Assembly (NCBI GenBank): GCA_023665505.1
Contig: JAMPDU010000004.1
Span: forward strand, 1 to 53,457
Reading direction: 5' to 3'
From: Ruminococcus sp.
GTDB lineage: Bacteria > Bacillota > Clostridia > Oscillospirales > Ruminococcaceae
DNA: 53,457 bases
Shown here piece by piece: positions 15,763-25,081 of this stretch; position 1 is the stretch's first letter; every line of letters begins with the position of its first letter. The notes under the pieces are model-generated. The model saw only the letters and a list, made by a program, of their open reading frames with translations, ran no database searches and was not told the DNA's origin. The translations under genes and the position numbers were made by a program.

Positions 15763-17406
15763 TTAACTTTTCCGCCGAACGACAGTAACAGGCTCGTCCT
15801 CGGAGCAATTCCCGATAAACCTGTAACAGATGTCAATTCTGACGTGGGATTTACCGCCAATCACTTCCCTTTCGTAAACGTAAATCCTGTCAATCAGCAT
15901 ATGCACAAGCTCATAGTCAAGCTTTTCAATGCCGATATACTGTTCAACAAGCTTTGCAAACGCGGCGGCGTTTGCGGAGTTCTTTTCGCTTTCGCTCACA
16001 TCATCGGCAATCTGCCTGACCCTCGCCTTTAATTCCGATAACTCGTTCTCCATACTGCTTGACATTAACAAAAAACGTTCCTCGGAAATAACGCCGAAAA
16101 CCTTGTCCTCATAAAGTTTTTGCAGAAGAATTTCAAGTTCTGAAATTCTCTTGTTCGCCTTTTCGGTTTCCCGAATAAGAGAAGATTTTTCCGTACTTTT
16201 ACTTTTATCGGAAGTCTTGTTCAGAATATCAACATACCTGTCAAAATCTTTCTCCGCAAGGGCGGTGTGACGCTGAACGTCCCTTAAAACAACTTCATAA
16301 AGCTGTTCAAAAGTTATGTAGTGGTTTGAACAATACTCTTTACCGTACTTAACCATAGTCGCACATCGGTACGCTCCCTTGCTGTTTTTATCGCACTGCC
16401 TTTTGGAAAATCCGTGCCGTTTGCCGCAGTCGGGACAATAAACAATACCTCTGAAAATGTTATCGGGATTTGTTGTTTTGTCTCGGGTTTTAACCGATAC
16501 GCGAGCCTTGACCGTTTCAAAATCGCTCTCGCTCACAAGCGGTTCGTGAGTATTTTCAACAACAATCCAATCCTCCTCGGGGCGTTCAATAATGCGCTTG
16601 TCCTTAAAAGACTTTATTTCGCGCTTATGGCTGACCGTTTTCCCCGTATAAACGGGATTTGTCAGAATACCCTTGATAGTGGATTTCTGCCAACAGTACG
16701 GGTATTTGGGAAAAGTTGGACTGTCAGCGTTTCCGTTGCGAACCAAATTATCGGCTCTCGGAATAAGCAGTTTCAATTCCTGCAATTTGCCTGCGATTTC
16801 CCAACAGCTTTTTCCCTCCAATGCCATTTGAAACATCATTTGAACATAGGGCGCTTTGTCGTTTGGGACAAGCTTTGTCCTGTCGTGTTCGTCCTTGCTG
16901 TAACCGTATGGCGGCATTCCCGAAACACAATCGCCTTTAAGAGCTTTTGTGCGGAGCGCGGACTTTATCTTCTTCGAGATGTCCTTGGCATACCACTCAT
17001 TAATAATGTTGCGAAACGGAGCAAATTCATTTTCTCCAATATCGGAGTCAAAGCCGTCATTTATGGCAATGCACCGCACATCGTTTTGGGGAAAATAAAT
17101 TTCGGTGTAATACCCCGTTTGCAAATACTCACGCCCCAAACGGGACAAATCTTTGACAATAATTGTTCCGACCGTGCCGTTCTCCACATCGGCAATCAAC
17201 TTTTTAAATGCGGGACGTTCATAATTCGTGCCCGTGAAACCGTCGTCAACATAAAATTCCGTTGTTGAAAAACCCTTTTCGTTTGCGTAATTTTCGAGCA
17301 TAGCCTTTTGATTTCGTATGCTCATACTGTTTCCGCTGTGGTAATCCTCATCTTTGCTGTATCTGCAATAAAGCGCAGTTACGGGTTTCTGCTGTTTTAA
17401 CTTCAA
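15763..17406 (-). CDS. Large serine recombinase (TnpX/TndX type)
   Basis: This 547-residue protein has the catalytic domain of serine recombinases at residues 1-150. The nucleophile is Ser17 in YCRYSKDED, followed by the motifs IVKDLSRLGREY and FVDDGFTGTNYERP-like sequence. The recombinase domain (GYSKDEHDRTKLVPNDKAPY) and a zinc ribbon (CPDCGKRHGFSKRQC, about residue 320) follow, and then a coiled coil (about 410-470). It would cut at the TA core to excise and insert the element. The start is TTG at 17406, with AAAGGAG upstream. The stop lies 52 bp from the element end. A TTGATT-17-TATAAT promoter precedes it. Confidence 0.93.
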   Translation of the reverse strand: MKLKQQKPVTALYCRYSKDEDYHSGNSMSIRNQKAMLENYANEKGFSTTEFYVDDGFTGTNYERPAFKKLIADVENGTVGTIIVKDLSRLGREYLQTGYYTEIYFPQNDVRCIAINDGFDSDIGENEFAPFRNIINEWYAKDISKKIKSALRTKALKGDCVSGMPPYGYSKDEHDRTKLVPNDKAPYVQMMFQMALEGKSCWEIAGKLQELKLLIPRADNLVRNGNADSPTFPKYPYCWQKSTIKGILTNPVYTGKTVSHKREIKSFKDKRIIERPEEDWIVVENTHEPLVSESDFETVKARVSVKTRDKTTNPDNIFRGIVYCPDCGKRHGFSKRQCDKNSKGAYRCATMVKYGKEYCSNHYITFEQLYEVVLRDVQRHTALAEKDFDRYVDILNKTSDKSKSTEKSSLIRETEKANKRISELEILLQKLYEDKVFGVISEERFLLMSSSMENELSELKARVRQIADDVSESEKNSANAAAFAKLVEQYIGIEKLDYELVHMLIDRIYVYEREVIGGKSHVRIDICYRFIGNCSEDEPVTVVRRKS

Positions 17407-17430
17407 AATTAAAACTCCTTTCCAAACAGC

Positions 17431-17530
17431 AGATTATGACTGTATTTACATTATACTACATAATCCGCCAAAAATCAATATATTTTTACAAAAAAATCCC
17501 CTTGAAATTTGTCTGTTTTTATGGTAAAAT
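17431..17530. promoter_or_regulatory. Divergent promoters for recombinase and STAND gene
   Basis: The minus strand has TTGATT (17473-17478), 17 bp, TATAAT (17450-17455). The -10 region lies between inverted arms GATTATG and CATAATC (about 17432-17465). The plus strand has TTGAAA (17502-17507), 17 bp, TAAAAT (17525-17530). Only 24 bp separate the two -35 boxes, so regulation of recombinase and STAND gene is probably linked. Confidence 0.75.
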
Positions 17531-17548
17531 TATCAGGGAGGTGATTAT

Positions 17549-19810
17549 ATGACTAATTTCAGTACAGCTGTAAATTTAATTCAAGAATATATGCGGGAGG
17601 ACAGCGAACTGCCGCAAATTGAATTTATCGCAAATATTTTCCGCAAATTTTATGAAGAAAACGCGGATTTCAGCTTTGACGCCGCCTCGGTAAACCGTTG
17701 GATAAACGGCGCGTATGCCGTCAGTCCGAAGATACGTGCATTCTATTCCGAAAAACGAAATAACGAGTATCTCGGTACGGATTTTGAAGAATATATTCTG
17801 CCGTATATTTACGATATTTCAATGCTTGCAGACAGGCTGTATTGCCTTGTAATTTCCGATATGAGCATATCCGAAAACAAGCGAAACGAACTGACCGCAG
17901 ATTACCCCTTTGACAATAACGCCGATATTTCGGACTTTATCGGAAGAATTATCGCGTTTACCCTTGAAAGAAAATTTACGCCGAATACTACCGCAAAAAT
18001 CGGAACGGGTACGCTGTCTCCCATAACCGACGATATTATTTTCGGCAATGAACCGCCCAAACCCTGCAAATATTTTTGCGGACGGGACAGCGAACTTGAA
18101 GAACTGCACTGTTGTACTTCCGAAAATGATAAAATATTTGTCACGGGAATTGCAGGAATAGGAAAAAGCGAATTTATAAAGGCATACGCTAAAAAATACA
18201 AAAATGAATATGCAAATATTTTGTATTTCAATTACGGCGGAAGTATTGAAAAGATTATCACGGAAATTGATTTTGCGGACGATATTTTTTCCGACAGCAA
18301 TGAAATGCGTTTTAAAAAACACAACAGATTTTTACGAAGTCTGAAAAGCGATACACTTATAATTATTGATAATTTCAATATTGCCGCGCATAACGAGCCA
18401 ATGCTGCAAATTTTGATGAAATATACCTGCAAAATTATTTTTACATCGCGCTGTAATTTTGAAATCGGCTATACATACGAATTAAAAGAAATAGCAAGCG
18501 CGGAAATTCTATTTGAATTATTCGGTAAATTTTATTCTCAAGCAGACAAATATTCGGAAACGATTAAAAGCATTATCGAAGCTGTTCATCACCATACAAT
18601 GGCGGTTGAAATGTCCGCAAGACTTATTGAAAAAGGAATTGCAGACCCCGAGGTTATTTTGAGTAAACTTACGGAAAACAGCGCAAATCCTCAGTCCGAG
18701 GATAAAATCGGAATAAATAAGGACGGGATAAATATTAAAGCTACATATTATAATCACGTCAGAACGCTTTTTTCGCTTTACTTGCTTGACGAAGAAAATA
18801 AATATATTATGCGCTGTACGGTGTTTGTTCCAAGCGGCGGAATAAGAATAAAAATGCTTGCAAAATGGGCGGAGTTTGAAAATACAAACGCCGTAACCGA
18901 TTTAATCGAAGCGGGTTTTATTCAGAATAATCAGCTTGATATTGTCACGCTGCACCCAATGCTGCGGGATATTTCCGCAACCGATTTGCAGCCCGATTTT
19001 GAAAATTGCAAGCCGTTTATTGAAAGCGTTCATAAAATATGCCTTATAGTCGGAACTGACGTTGTTTTTCATAACACGGTGCTTGTTACTTCGGAAAATA
19101 TAATGAAATACTCGGTTAAAAATAATACTGCCGAATATCTGAAATTCATTGAGGACGCGTTTAATTTTATGGAGAAATACCGATACGAAAGCGGAATGAA
19201 AGCTGTTGTTTCCGAAATTTCAAATATTCTTAAAAATAACGAAGTTGGAACAAACAGCGACCGCGCTTTAAAATGTAATTTTCAAGCGTCATACGAAAAT
19301 GAATTTACGGGAAATATCAGCAAGGCAATTGGTTACGCAAGCAGAGCATTGTCCTTTTGCGATGCCGCAGAAAATCTCGTACTTGCCGCAAATCTCAATA
19401 TGAATTTGGGCAATTTATATGTCCGAAAAAACGAGCTTGACAATGCGAAAAAATATATGGAAACGGCTATGGAAATCATATCTTGCGCCAATGTTCCGAC
19501 CGCTGATTTAATTATTATGACAAGAAATTATGCCGATTTATTGTATATGCTCGGCGACAAAATCAGAGCGTTAAAGGCAATCACAAAGTGTGCCGAATTT
19601 GCGAAAAATGTCAATCATTCCGAATATGCCGCCCTGCTTTATGATGCCGCCGTTATAAACGCCGACCTTAAAAATTTTGAAAAAGCGGTACAGTTATTTA
19701 ACCGCTCATTTAAGGCATACGCCGAAATGGGAGCATACGAAGAATTGCAGGACAAGCAGTTAAAAGCGGCGGAAGTGCTGAAAAGAGTAGGCTTTTCAAT
19801 ATTATCTTGA
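17549..19810 (+). CDS. STAND NTPase (NB-ARC-like) with C-terminal TPR repeats
   Basis: This 753-residue protein has three parts. Residues 1 to about 160 are a helical region with an HTH-like stretch (ASVNRWINGAYAVSPKIR). The NTPase follows: Walker A VTGIAGIGKSEF about residue 200, Walker B TLIIIDNFN about 268, sensor KIIFTSRCNFE about 294, and HHHTMAVEMSARLI in the place of the GxP helix. From about residue 560 come tetratricopeptide-like repeats (NLGNLYVRKNELDNAKKYME). STAND proteins switch on when the repeat region senses a ligand. They act as transcription regulators or as antiviral sensors. No effector domain is obvious, so a regulator of element transfer is as likely as defence. AGGGAGG precedes the ATG. 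Confidence 0.75.
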   Translation: MTNFSTAVNLIQEYMREDSELPQIEFIANIFRKFYEENADFSFDAASVNRWINGAYAVSPKIRAFYSEKRNNEYLGTDFEEYILPYIYDISMLADRLYCLVISDMSISENKRNELTADYPFDNNADISDFIGRIIAFTLERKFTPNTTAKIGTGTLSPITDDIIFGNEPPKPCKYFCGRDSELEELHCCTSENDKIFVTGIAGIGKSEFIKAYAKKYKNEYANILYFNYGGSIEKIITEIDFADDIFSDSNEMRFKKHNRFLRSLKSDTLIIIDNFNIAAHNEPMLQILMKYTCKIIFTSRCNFEIGYTYELKEIASAEILFELFGKFYSQADKYSETIKSIIEAVHHHTMAVEMSARLIEKGIADPEVILSKLTENSANPQSEDKIGINKDGINIKATYYNHVRTLFSLYLLDEENKYIMRCTVFVPSGGIRIKMLAKWAEFENTNAVTDLIEAGFIQNNQLDIVTLHPMLRDISATDLQPDFENCKPFIESVHKICLIVGTDVVFHNTVLVTSENIMKYSVKNNTAEYLKFIEDAFNFMEKYRYESGMKAVVSEISNILKNNEVGTNSDRALKCNFQASYENEFTGNISKAIGYASRALSFCDAAENLVLAANLNMNLGNLYVRKNELDNAKKYMETAMEIISCANVPTADLIIMTRNYADLLYMLGDKIRALKAITKCAEFAKNVNHSEYAALLYDAAVINADLKNFEKAVQLFNRSFKAYAEMGAYEELQDKQLKAAEVLKRVGFSILS

Positions 19811-21175
19811 TATGTAACGCCTTTCCTGCGCCTTGCTGACCGCCGCTTTTTCCTGCACCATATCCGCCCATTTTGACATACGAAGAATTATTTCGTTGAA
19901 ATCCTTGTAAGGCTCACCTTTCTGAGAAATTTCATAACCTTGACGGTACAATTCAATTTCACGTTTGTTTTTTTCTTGCTTTAGAATACGTTCGTAATCA
20001 CTTTCCATAAGGTTCAGATAGACTTTGTAATTTGCTGCCGCAATACGTTTTTCGGCTTTTATTTTCTCCAATTCCGATTTATTTTTTTCACGGTTTTTAA
20101 TTACAGTTTCAAAGGCATTCCCATTATATATTCCGCCGTAACTGCTGTATTCCATAATTTTAGACAATTCCTTTTCCCTATCATCAAGATAATCGACATA
20201 ATCGGCAAATTCTTTTTTACTATGAATGTTATTGTTACAGATAAAAGTCAGCAAATCGGCATTCCGCTTTAATTCCGCATATGAAGTTTTGCAATTTTTC
20301 TCATCTTTTATGCGGTAAAAATCGTATTGGGTTTGCTTAAAGCACACAGCAATATCAATTTGAAAACCACGGTATCTGCTTATTTTTCTGCCGACCATTT
20401 CAAGATGTTTATTGTCAATACGCATTTGAAGCGTTTCACGGGAATATCCCAATCCCAATTTGTCAAGCCGACAGCCGTATTTAATGCTTGCAGGTTTTGC
20501 AATCAATTTATTTTCGTCGGTAAAAATATATCCCTCGCTTTGCATTTTCAAAATCAGCGAATTTATATCCGTCACATCTTTTGAAATAATAAATCGGTCA
20601 ATATTATCTGCCATTTTTGATTTCCAAGACGTTACGTTATTTTTGGCAAGCCATTCGGCGTAACTTAAATTATTTTTTTGGCGGGGATTTTCTATTACGG
20701 AAAGTCCCCGCGCTTTTATAATTCTATCCGAAATTTGTCTGCCTAACGTAAGGGTTTTCATATTTGAAATCCACCGTTTTCCGTCCAAATCATACGGACA
20801 AACCGCAATATGATTATGAACGTGTCCTGTATTGACGTGAGTTGAAATAACCACGGGACGGTTTTCTCCGAACATTTCACGCGCCCATTCAACTCCAATC
20901 ATATGCGCCTTTTGCGGCGAAATATCATCATTAAACGACTGTATATAAGAATGAATACGGACGTGTTTTTTACTGCCGCTTTTTTCTGAAATATTAAAAA
21001 TTTCGCCGCTGAAATGCTCGTAAATTTCCTTAAAACCCTCGTAAGCCAGTTCATAATCCGCGCTTGTATTTAAAGCGGTCGCGTATTTTAAATCCTCGTT
21101 TTTATTTGGATTTAAAATATATTTCAAATGTGCTTTAGGCGTGGTGTGAACAGCCGTGTATTTTACAATTGCCAT
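19802..21175 (-). CDS. mobA: Relaxase / mobilisation protein (MobA, VirD2-like)
   Basis: This 457-residue protein has a relaxase domain in its first 200 residues. The histidine triad motif is STHVNTGHVHNHIAV (about residues 108-122), preceded by VRIHSYIQSF. The probable catalytic Tyr lies near the N-terminus (VKYTAVH or HLKYIL). It nicks oriT and pilots the strand to a helper secretion system. The C-terminal half is a charged coiled coil. The start codon follows the mobC stop directly, and the 3' end overlaps the convergent STAND gene by 9 bases. Confidence 0.88.
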   Translation of the reverse strand: MAIVKYTAVHTTPKAHLKYILNPNKNEDLKYATALNTSADYELAYEGFKEIYEHFSGEIFNISEKSGSKKHVRIHSYIQSFNDDISPQKAHMIGVEWAREMFGENRPVVISTHVNTGHVHNHIAVCPYDLDGKRWISNMKTLTLGRQISDRIIKARGLSVIENPRQKNNLSYAEWLAKNNVTSWKSKMADNIDRFIISKDVTDINSLILKMQSEGYIFTDENKLIAKPASIKYGCRLDKLGLGYSRETLQMRIDNKHLEMVGRKISRYRGFQIDIAVCFKQTQYDFYRIKDEKNCKTSYAELKRNADLLTFICNNNIHSKKEFADYVDYLDDREKELSKIMEYSSYGGIYNGNAFETVIKNREKNKSELEKIKAEKRIAAANYKVYLNLMESDYERILKQEKNKREIELYRQGYEISQKGEPYKDFNEIILRMSKWADMVQEKAAVSKAQERRYISR

Positions 21176-21502
21176 TTACAAATCTCTGCCTGTAAGCGGC
21201 GTTAAATACTCGTTCAATGTGCGTTCAACGCTTTGCATATTGTTTTTCAAATCCTCAATATCCTTAGCGTAAACGCTGCCCGTTGAATTTACAACAGCCG
21301 CAATTTGATTGACATTTTTTCCGATAGCTTTCAACGCTGTTTTCAGACCGAAAAGATTTTTTGTTTCATAGAGAATTATTTTTCCGTTTACAGCGCATTT
21401 TCGGATATATCCGCTGATGCTCATATCCGAAACAGCCGCCCGCTCTTTTATACGGGCAAGCTCTTTTTCGGTTACTCTTATTTTTATATTTTTGTTTCTC
21501 AT
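21176..21502 (-). CDS. mobC: MobC-type relaxosome accessory protein
   Basis: This 108-residue protein starts with a ribbon-helix-helix (KIRVTEKELARIKERAAVSD, MSISGYIRKCAVNG) and has the MobC tail (LKAIGKNVNQIAAVVNSTGS). MobC proteins bind next to oriT and open the DNA for the relaxase. Its stop abuts the mobA start, and the typical order mobC-mobA is kept. A hypothetical, possibly ParR-like gene lies just upstream. Confidence 0.88.
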   Translation of the reverse strand: MRNKNIKIRVTEKELARIKERAAVSDMSISGYIRKCAVNGKIILYETKNLFGLKTALKAIGKNVNQIAAVVNSTGSVYAKDIEDLKNNMQSVERTLNEYLTPLTGRDL

Positions 21503-21511
21503 ATTCTATCC

Positions 21512-21925
21512 TCACTCTCCCATAAAATTAATATCAAAATCCGAATAATCATTATTTTTGGAAACATTTTTATTTTCCACCGCGATAGTCGAAACGGGAG
21601 CAGGATTTCTCCCGCCCGTTTCACTGTACTGACGAATAATTTCTCCGAAACAAATTGACAAGAATTTCGGAATTTCCTTGCTCATAGCTTTCTCTACAGA
21701 CGATACAATTTCGCCAATAAACTTTTCCTCACGTTCCCTCGTTTCAAAATACGGGTCGCTTTCAGTTTTATTCTGTCTGTCGAAAAAATCCGATACCGCA
21801 AGAATAACGGCGTTGCTGTAAGATTTCCATTTCTTTTTATCAAGATTATGTAAAATATCCCAAGCCGATTTATCCTTATTTTTCATCAAATTAAATCTGA
21901 TACAGAGTGATTTTATATTTTTCAC
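21512..21925 (-). CDS. Probable ParR-type partner of ParM
   Basis: This 137-residue protein starts at GTG. It opens with a stretch that fits a ribbon-helix-helix (KSLCIRFNLMKNKDKSAWDI, then KWKSYSNAVILAVSDFF). A helical middle region and an acidic tail (NDYSDFDINFMGE) follow. The layout of N-terminal RHH plus acidic C-terminal tail, and the place 23 bp downstream of parM, match ParR adaptors, whose tail binds ParM filaments. The homology is not certain by eye. If correct, its binding sites may be the TTTRATAGC repeats upstream of the operon. Confidence 0.55.
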   Translation of the reverse strand: MKNIKSLCIRFNLMKNKDKSAWDILHNLDKKKWKSYSNAVILAVSDFFDRQNKTESDPYFETREREEKFIGEIVSSVEKAMSKEIPKFLSICFGEIIRQYSETGGRNPAPVSTIAVENKNVSKNNDYSDFDINFMGE

Positions 21926-21948
21926 AATAACCGCACCTACCTTTTATT

Positions 21949-22854
21949 CTACATTTTAAGAAACGCCATTTTTTCAAAACCCTTTGCGGCGGCGCATAAA
22001 TCGTTTATGAAAATTACCCTGTCCGAATTATATTTGCCGAAATTTTTTATCAGCTTTCCGCCGCCGCCAACAATGAACAGTTTCATAAAATCGGGGTCGT
22101 ATTCATATTTGGCAAGCGCGTCAAAAATCTCATTGCAATATTTTTCGGCAGTCTCACGCAGACAGGCAAAGTAATTTTCCGAAATATCCGCCGTACCGTT
22201 AAGAATAAAATTCTGAATTATCGCGTGGTCGATAACTTTTCCCGAAATATCGGTAATGGCATTTTGTGCCGCGATAACAAACTGATTTACTCCGATTTTT
22301 TCGGTAAAACATTTTTCCTCAATGGGCTTTTTGTTGTTGATGTACATCACGTTCATTGTGCCATTGCCAATATCCGCAAGCATATTTACGCCTGTCAGCA
22401 TTGACGTACTTTCAATCAAGGCGGGATAACCCTGCGGCAAAACGGTACAGCCGACAATTTTTATTTTGTAATGTTTTTTGTTAAAATTAAATTCCGCGGT
22501 TTCATTTTTTGTAATATATTTGCGGAATTGCTCCCGCTGATTTTTTACCCAAGACAGCGGAAGACCCGCCGCAATATGGACGTTTGTTTCGCTTATTTTG
22601 TACGTTTGCAGTTCCGAAGCAATCGCCGCCAAGGTGAGAATGTAAAAATCCTCGTCAACGGTTTTATCGGGAATAAAGGGTTTGTGGCAGTCCCCGATTT
22701 TATAAAACTTGCCGCCGAATTGCAGAATTTTTCCCGAAAAAACAGGCTCGGAATTATGCGCGGTCAGACCCGTCGGGAAAATTGTGCGAGACGTTTTAAT
22801 GTTGCCGTAGCCAAGGTCAACGCCTACAATTGAAATGCTGTTAAAATTAATCAT
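21949..22854 (-). CDS. parM: ParM/StbA actin-like partition ATPase
   Basis: This 301-residue protein has actin-fold nucleotide-binding motifs. Phosphate 1 is VGVDLGYGNIKT near the N-terminus, phosphate 2 is MLADIGNGTMNV at about residue 157, and the adenosine motif is LFIVGGGGKLIKNF at about residue 272. Members polymerise to push plasmid copies apart. In an integrated element it should serve stability of a circular, replicating form. The start overlaps the tnpW stop (ATGA), so the two are translated together. Confidence 0.88.
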   Translation of the reverse strand: MINFNSISIVGVDLGYGNIKTSRTIFPTGLTAHNSEPVFSGKILQFGGKFYKIGDCHKPFIPDKTVDEDFYILTLAAIASELQTYKISETNVHIAAGLPLSWVKNQREQFRKYITKNETAEFNFNKKHYKIKIVGCTVLPQGYPALIESTSMLTGVNMLADIGNGTMNVMYINNKKPIEEKCFTEKIGVNQFVIAAQNAITDISGKVIDHAIIQNFILNGTADISENYFACLRETAEKYCNEIFDALAKYEYDPDFMKLFIVGGGGKLIKNFGKYNSDRVIFINDLCAAAKGFEKMAFLKM

Positions 22855-23027
22855 ACTGTTTCCTCCTTGAAATTATTGTTTAATATTTTTGATTTGAGGA
22901 GCTGAATAATCAGTTCCTCGGACGATTTTTCCGCCGTGCTGTCGGCAAATGAATTAACGGTAAAAACGGTTTTCCCGATTTCCTCGCGGTGTTCGCTGCC
23001 GAACGGGACATACTTATTTTCTTTCAT
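22851..23027 (-). CDS. tnpW: TnpW-family small transposon protein
   Basis: This 58-residue protein shows the pattern of the TnpW family known from Tn4451-like elements: EEIGKTVFTVNSFADSTAE followed by SSEELIIQLLKSKILNN. The function of TnpW is unknown. GGAGG precedes the ATG at 23027. It is the first gene of the tnpW-parM-parR-mobC-mobA run, and its last codons overlap parM. Confidence 0.75.
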   Translation of the reverse strand: MKENKYVPFGSEHREEIGKTVFTVNSFADSTAEKSSEELIIQLLKSKILNNNFKEETV

Positions 23028-23495
23028 TTTGTACCTCCGTTGCTATTAAATTTGAAAGATAATGCTATTCCTGCCGACAGTTTTGATAGCGAATTATCGT
23101 AATTTCATTATACCGCCGCCGACCGCAAAAGTCATTGACAGTCAATTGACGGCGGATTGATATATTTTTTGAAAATTTGATAGCAAACGGCTTGCCTTTT
23201 AATAGCAAAATCGCCGAAAATGCTTGTAATAAAGCACTTTCGGCGGGTCTTTCTCCTTTGGAGAACGGTTATTCTATTTGGGTGAATAAGAAATTCTCCA
23301 CGGTTGAAAAGGCTCGCTTTTTCAGCCGCGGAGAATGAATTTTTTTATGGTTTTCTTTAGCAAGCATAGATTTTGTGGGGACAAAATCGGGGGCGGGATA
23401 ATATATAAGGTATAAATTTAAACCGACAAACTATAATTTATATGCTTTGCCTCAACTTTATCGTACAAAAACTTGTCATATTTTACCGAAAACTA
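23028..23495. repeat. Noncoding control region of the inner element: TTTRATAGC repeats and a tandem hairpin array
   Basis: No gene was found. Four copies of TTTRATAGCRA occur: 23041-23050 (reverse), 23081-23093, 23176-23188 and 23197-23210. They may be ParR centromere sites or initiator iterons. Four hairpins then follow within 125 bp: GCCGAAAATGCTT (23213-23225, pairs to 23244), TTCTCC-TTT-GGAGAA (23251-23265), TTATTC/GAATAA (23269-23289), and an 18-bp stem (23293-23310 with 23319-23336) followed by seven Ts (about 23340-23346). The last is a plus-strand terminator. oriT may lie here too, since mobC and mobA follow. Confidence 0.6.
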
Positions 23496-23556
23496 TTGCA
23501 ATTTGTCTCAAATTATGATATAATTGTATAAATTGGTAAACTATAATTTAGTTTAC
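23496..23556 (+). promoter_or_regulatory. Promoter and operator of the type I restriction-modification operon
   Basis: TTGCAA (23496-23501), a 17-bp spacer and TATAAT (23519-23524) are near consensus. The palindrome GTAAACTA-TAATT-TAGTTTAC (23536-23556) covers the first transcribed bases and would block or sense transcription. A half copy, AAACTATAATTTA, lies at about 23430-23442. Confidence 0.8.
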
Positions 23557-23575
23557 ATAGTGGAGGGAAAGTAAA

Positions 23576-25081
23576 ATGGCTGTTAATAATGCAAACATCG
23601 GCTTTGAAAAACAAATTTGGGACGCTGCCTGCGTTTTGTGGGGGCATATTCCCGCTGCGGAATACAGAAAGGTTATCGTGGGTCTGATTTTTCTGCGGTA
23701 TATTTCAAGTGCTTTTGAAAAGCATTACAATAAACTTGTGGCGGACGGTGACGGCTTTGAAGATGACAGGGACGCTTATGCCGAGGACAATATCTTTTTC
23801 GTCCCCGAAAAGGCAAGGTGGAGCGTTATTGCTGAGGCGGCGCATACGCAGGAGATTGGAACGGTTATTGACAACGCAATGACGGCAATTGAGGCTGAAA
23901 ACAAGTCCCTAAAAAATGTCTTGCCGAAAAATTACGCAAACCCCGATTTGGACAAACGTGTTCTCGGTGACGTGGTGGATATTTTTACAAACAATATGAA
24001 TATGGACGAAACCGAACAAAGCAAGGATTTGCTCGGACGTACATATGAATACTGCATTGCTCAGTTTGCGGCGCACGAGGGAGCAAAGGGCGGCGAATTT
24101 TACACGCCGTCAAGTATTGTCAAGACTATTGTTGAGATACTCAAACCTTATGAAAATTCCCGTGTGTACGACCCTTGCTGCGGCAGCGGAGGAATGTTTG
24201 TTCAGTCGGCAAAATTTGTTGACGCGCACAGCGGCGACCGTAAGAACATTTCTGTTTACGGGCAGGAGTCACAGCCCGACACTTGGAAAATGGCAAAAAT
24301 GAATATGGCTATCAGAGGCATTGACGCAAATTTCGGAGCGTATCACGCCGACACATTTTTCAATGATTTGCACCCCACGCTGAAAGCGGATTTTATAATG
24401 GCAAATCCTCCGTTCAACCTTTCAAGCTGGGGGCAGGATAAGCTCAAAGACGATAAACGGTGGAAATACGGCGTACCTCCTGCGGGAAACGCTAACTTTG
24501 CTTGGATACAGCATATGATACACCACCTTGCGCCAAAGGGCAAAATAGGCTTGGTGCTTGCCAACGGTGCGCTGTCTACTCAATCGAGCGGCGAGGGCGA
24601 AATCAGAAAGAAAATCATTGAGGACGATTTGATAGAGGGAATTGTAGCAATGCCAACGCAGCTTTTTTACAGCGTGACTATTCCCGTAACCTTGTGGTTT
24701 ATTACCAAAGGGAAAAAACAGGCGGGCAAAACACTTTTCATTGACGCCCGCAAAATGGGGCATATGGTTGACCGCAAGCACCGTGACCTCTCCGATGAGG
24801 AAATAGCAAAGCTTTCCGAAACGTTCACAGCTTTTCAGGAGGGAACACTTGAAGATGTAAAGGGATTTTGTGCGGCGGTAACCACCGAAGAGATAGCGAA
24901 ACAGGATTATATTCTCACTCCCGGACGATATGTCGGTATTGAGGAGCAGGACGAGGACGATGAACCTTTTGAAGATAAAATGAACAGGCTGACTTCCGAA
25001 CTTTCGGAGATGTTTAAAAAGTCTCACGAGTTGGAAGATGAAATTAGGGAAAAATTGGAGGCGATTGGGTTTGAAATATAG
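23576..25081 (+). CDS. hsdM: Type I restriction-modification methyltransferase subunit
   Basis: This 501-residue protein is full length for HsdM. The N-terminal helical domain (NIGFEKQIWDAACVLWGHI; LIFLRYIS) is followed by the SAM-binding motif YDPCCGSGGMFVQS (about residue 197) and the catalytic motif IV ANPPFNLSSWG (about 274), as in N6-adenine methyltransferases. The C-terminal helix bundle binds HsdS. It methylates the site that HsdS selects. GGAGGG precedes the ATG. Its last codons overlap the hsdS start by 11 bases. Confidence 0.95.
   Translation: MAVNNANIGFEKQIWDAACVLWGHIPAAEYRKVIVGLIFLRYISSAFEKHYNKLVADGDGFEDDRDAYAEDNIFFVPEKARWSVIAEAAHTQEIGTVIDNAMTAIEAENKSLKNVLPKNYANPDLDKRVLGDVVDIFTNNMNMDETEQSKDLLGRTYEYCIAQFAAHEGAKGGEFYTPSSIVKTIVEILKPYENSRVYDPCCGSGGMFVQSAKFVDAHSGDRKNISVYGQESQPDTWKMAKMNMAIRGIDANFGAYHADTFFNDLHPTLKADFIMANPPFNLSSWGQDKLKDDKRWKYGVPPAGNANFAWIQHMIHHLAPKGKIGLVLANGALSTQSSGEGEIRKKIIEDDLIEGIVAMPTQLFYSVTIPVTLWFITKGKKQAGKTLFIDARKMGHMVDRKHRDLSDEEIAKLSETFTAFQEGTLEDVKGFCAAVTTEEIAKQDYILTPGRYVGIEEQDEDDEPFEDKMNRLTSELSEMFKKSHELEDEIREKLEAIGFEI

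Noticed and set aside
16414..17268. Long plus-strand frame opposite the serine recombinase
   Set aside because: It is antisense to a gene with clear catalytic motifs, has no ribosome binding site and encodes a composition typical of a shadow frame.
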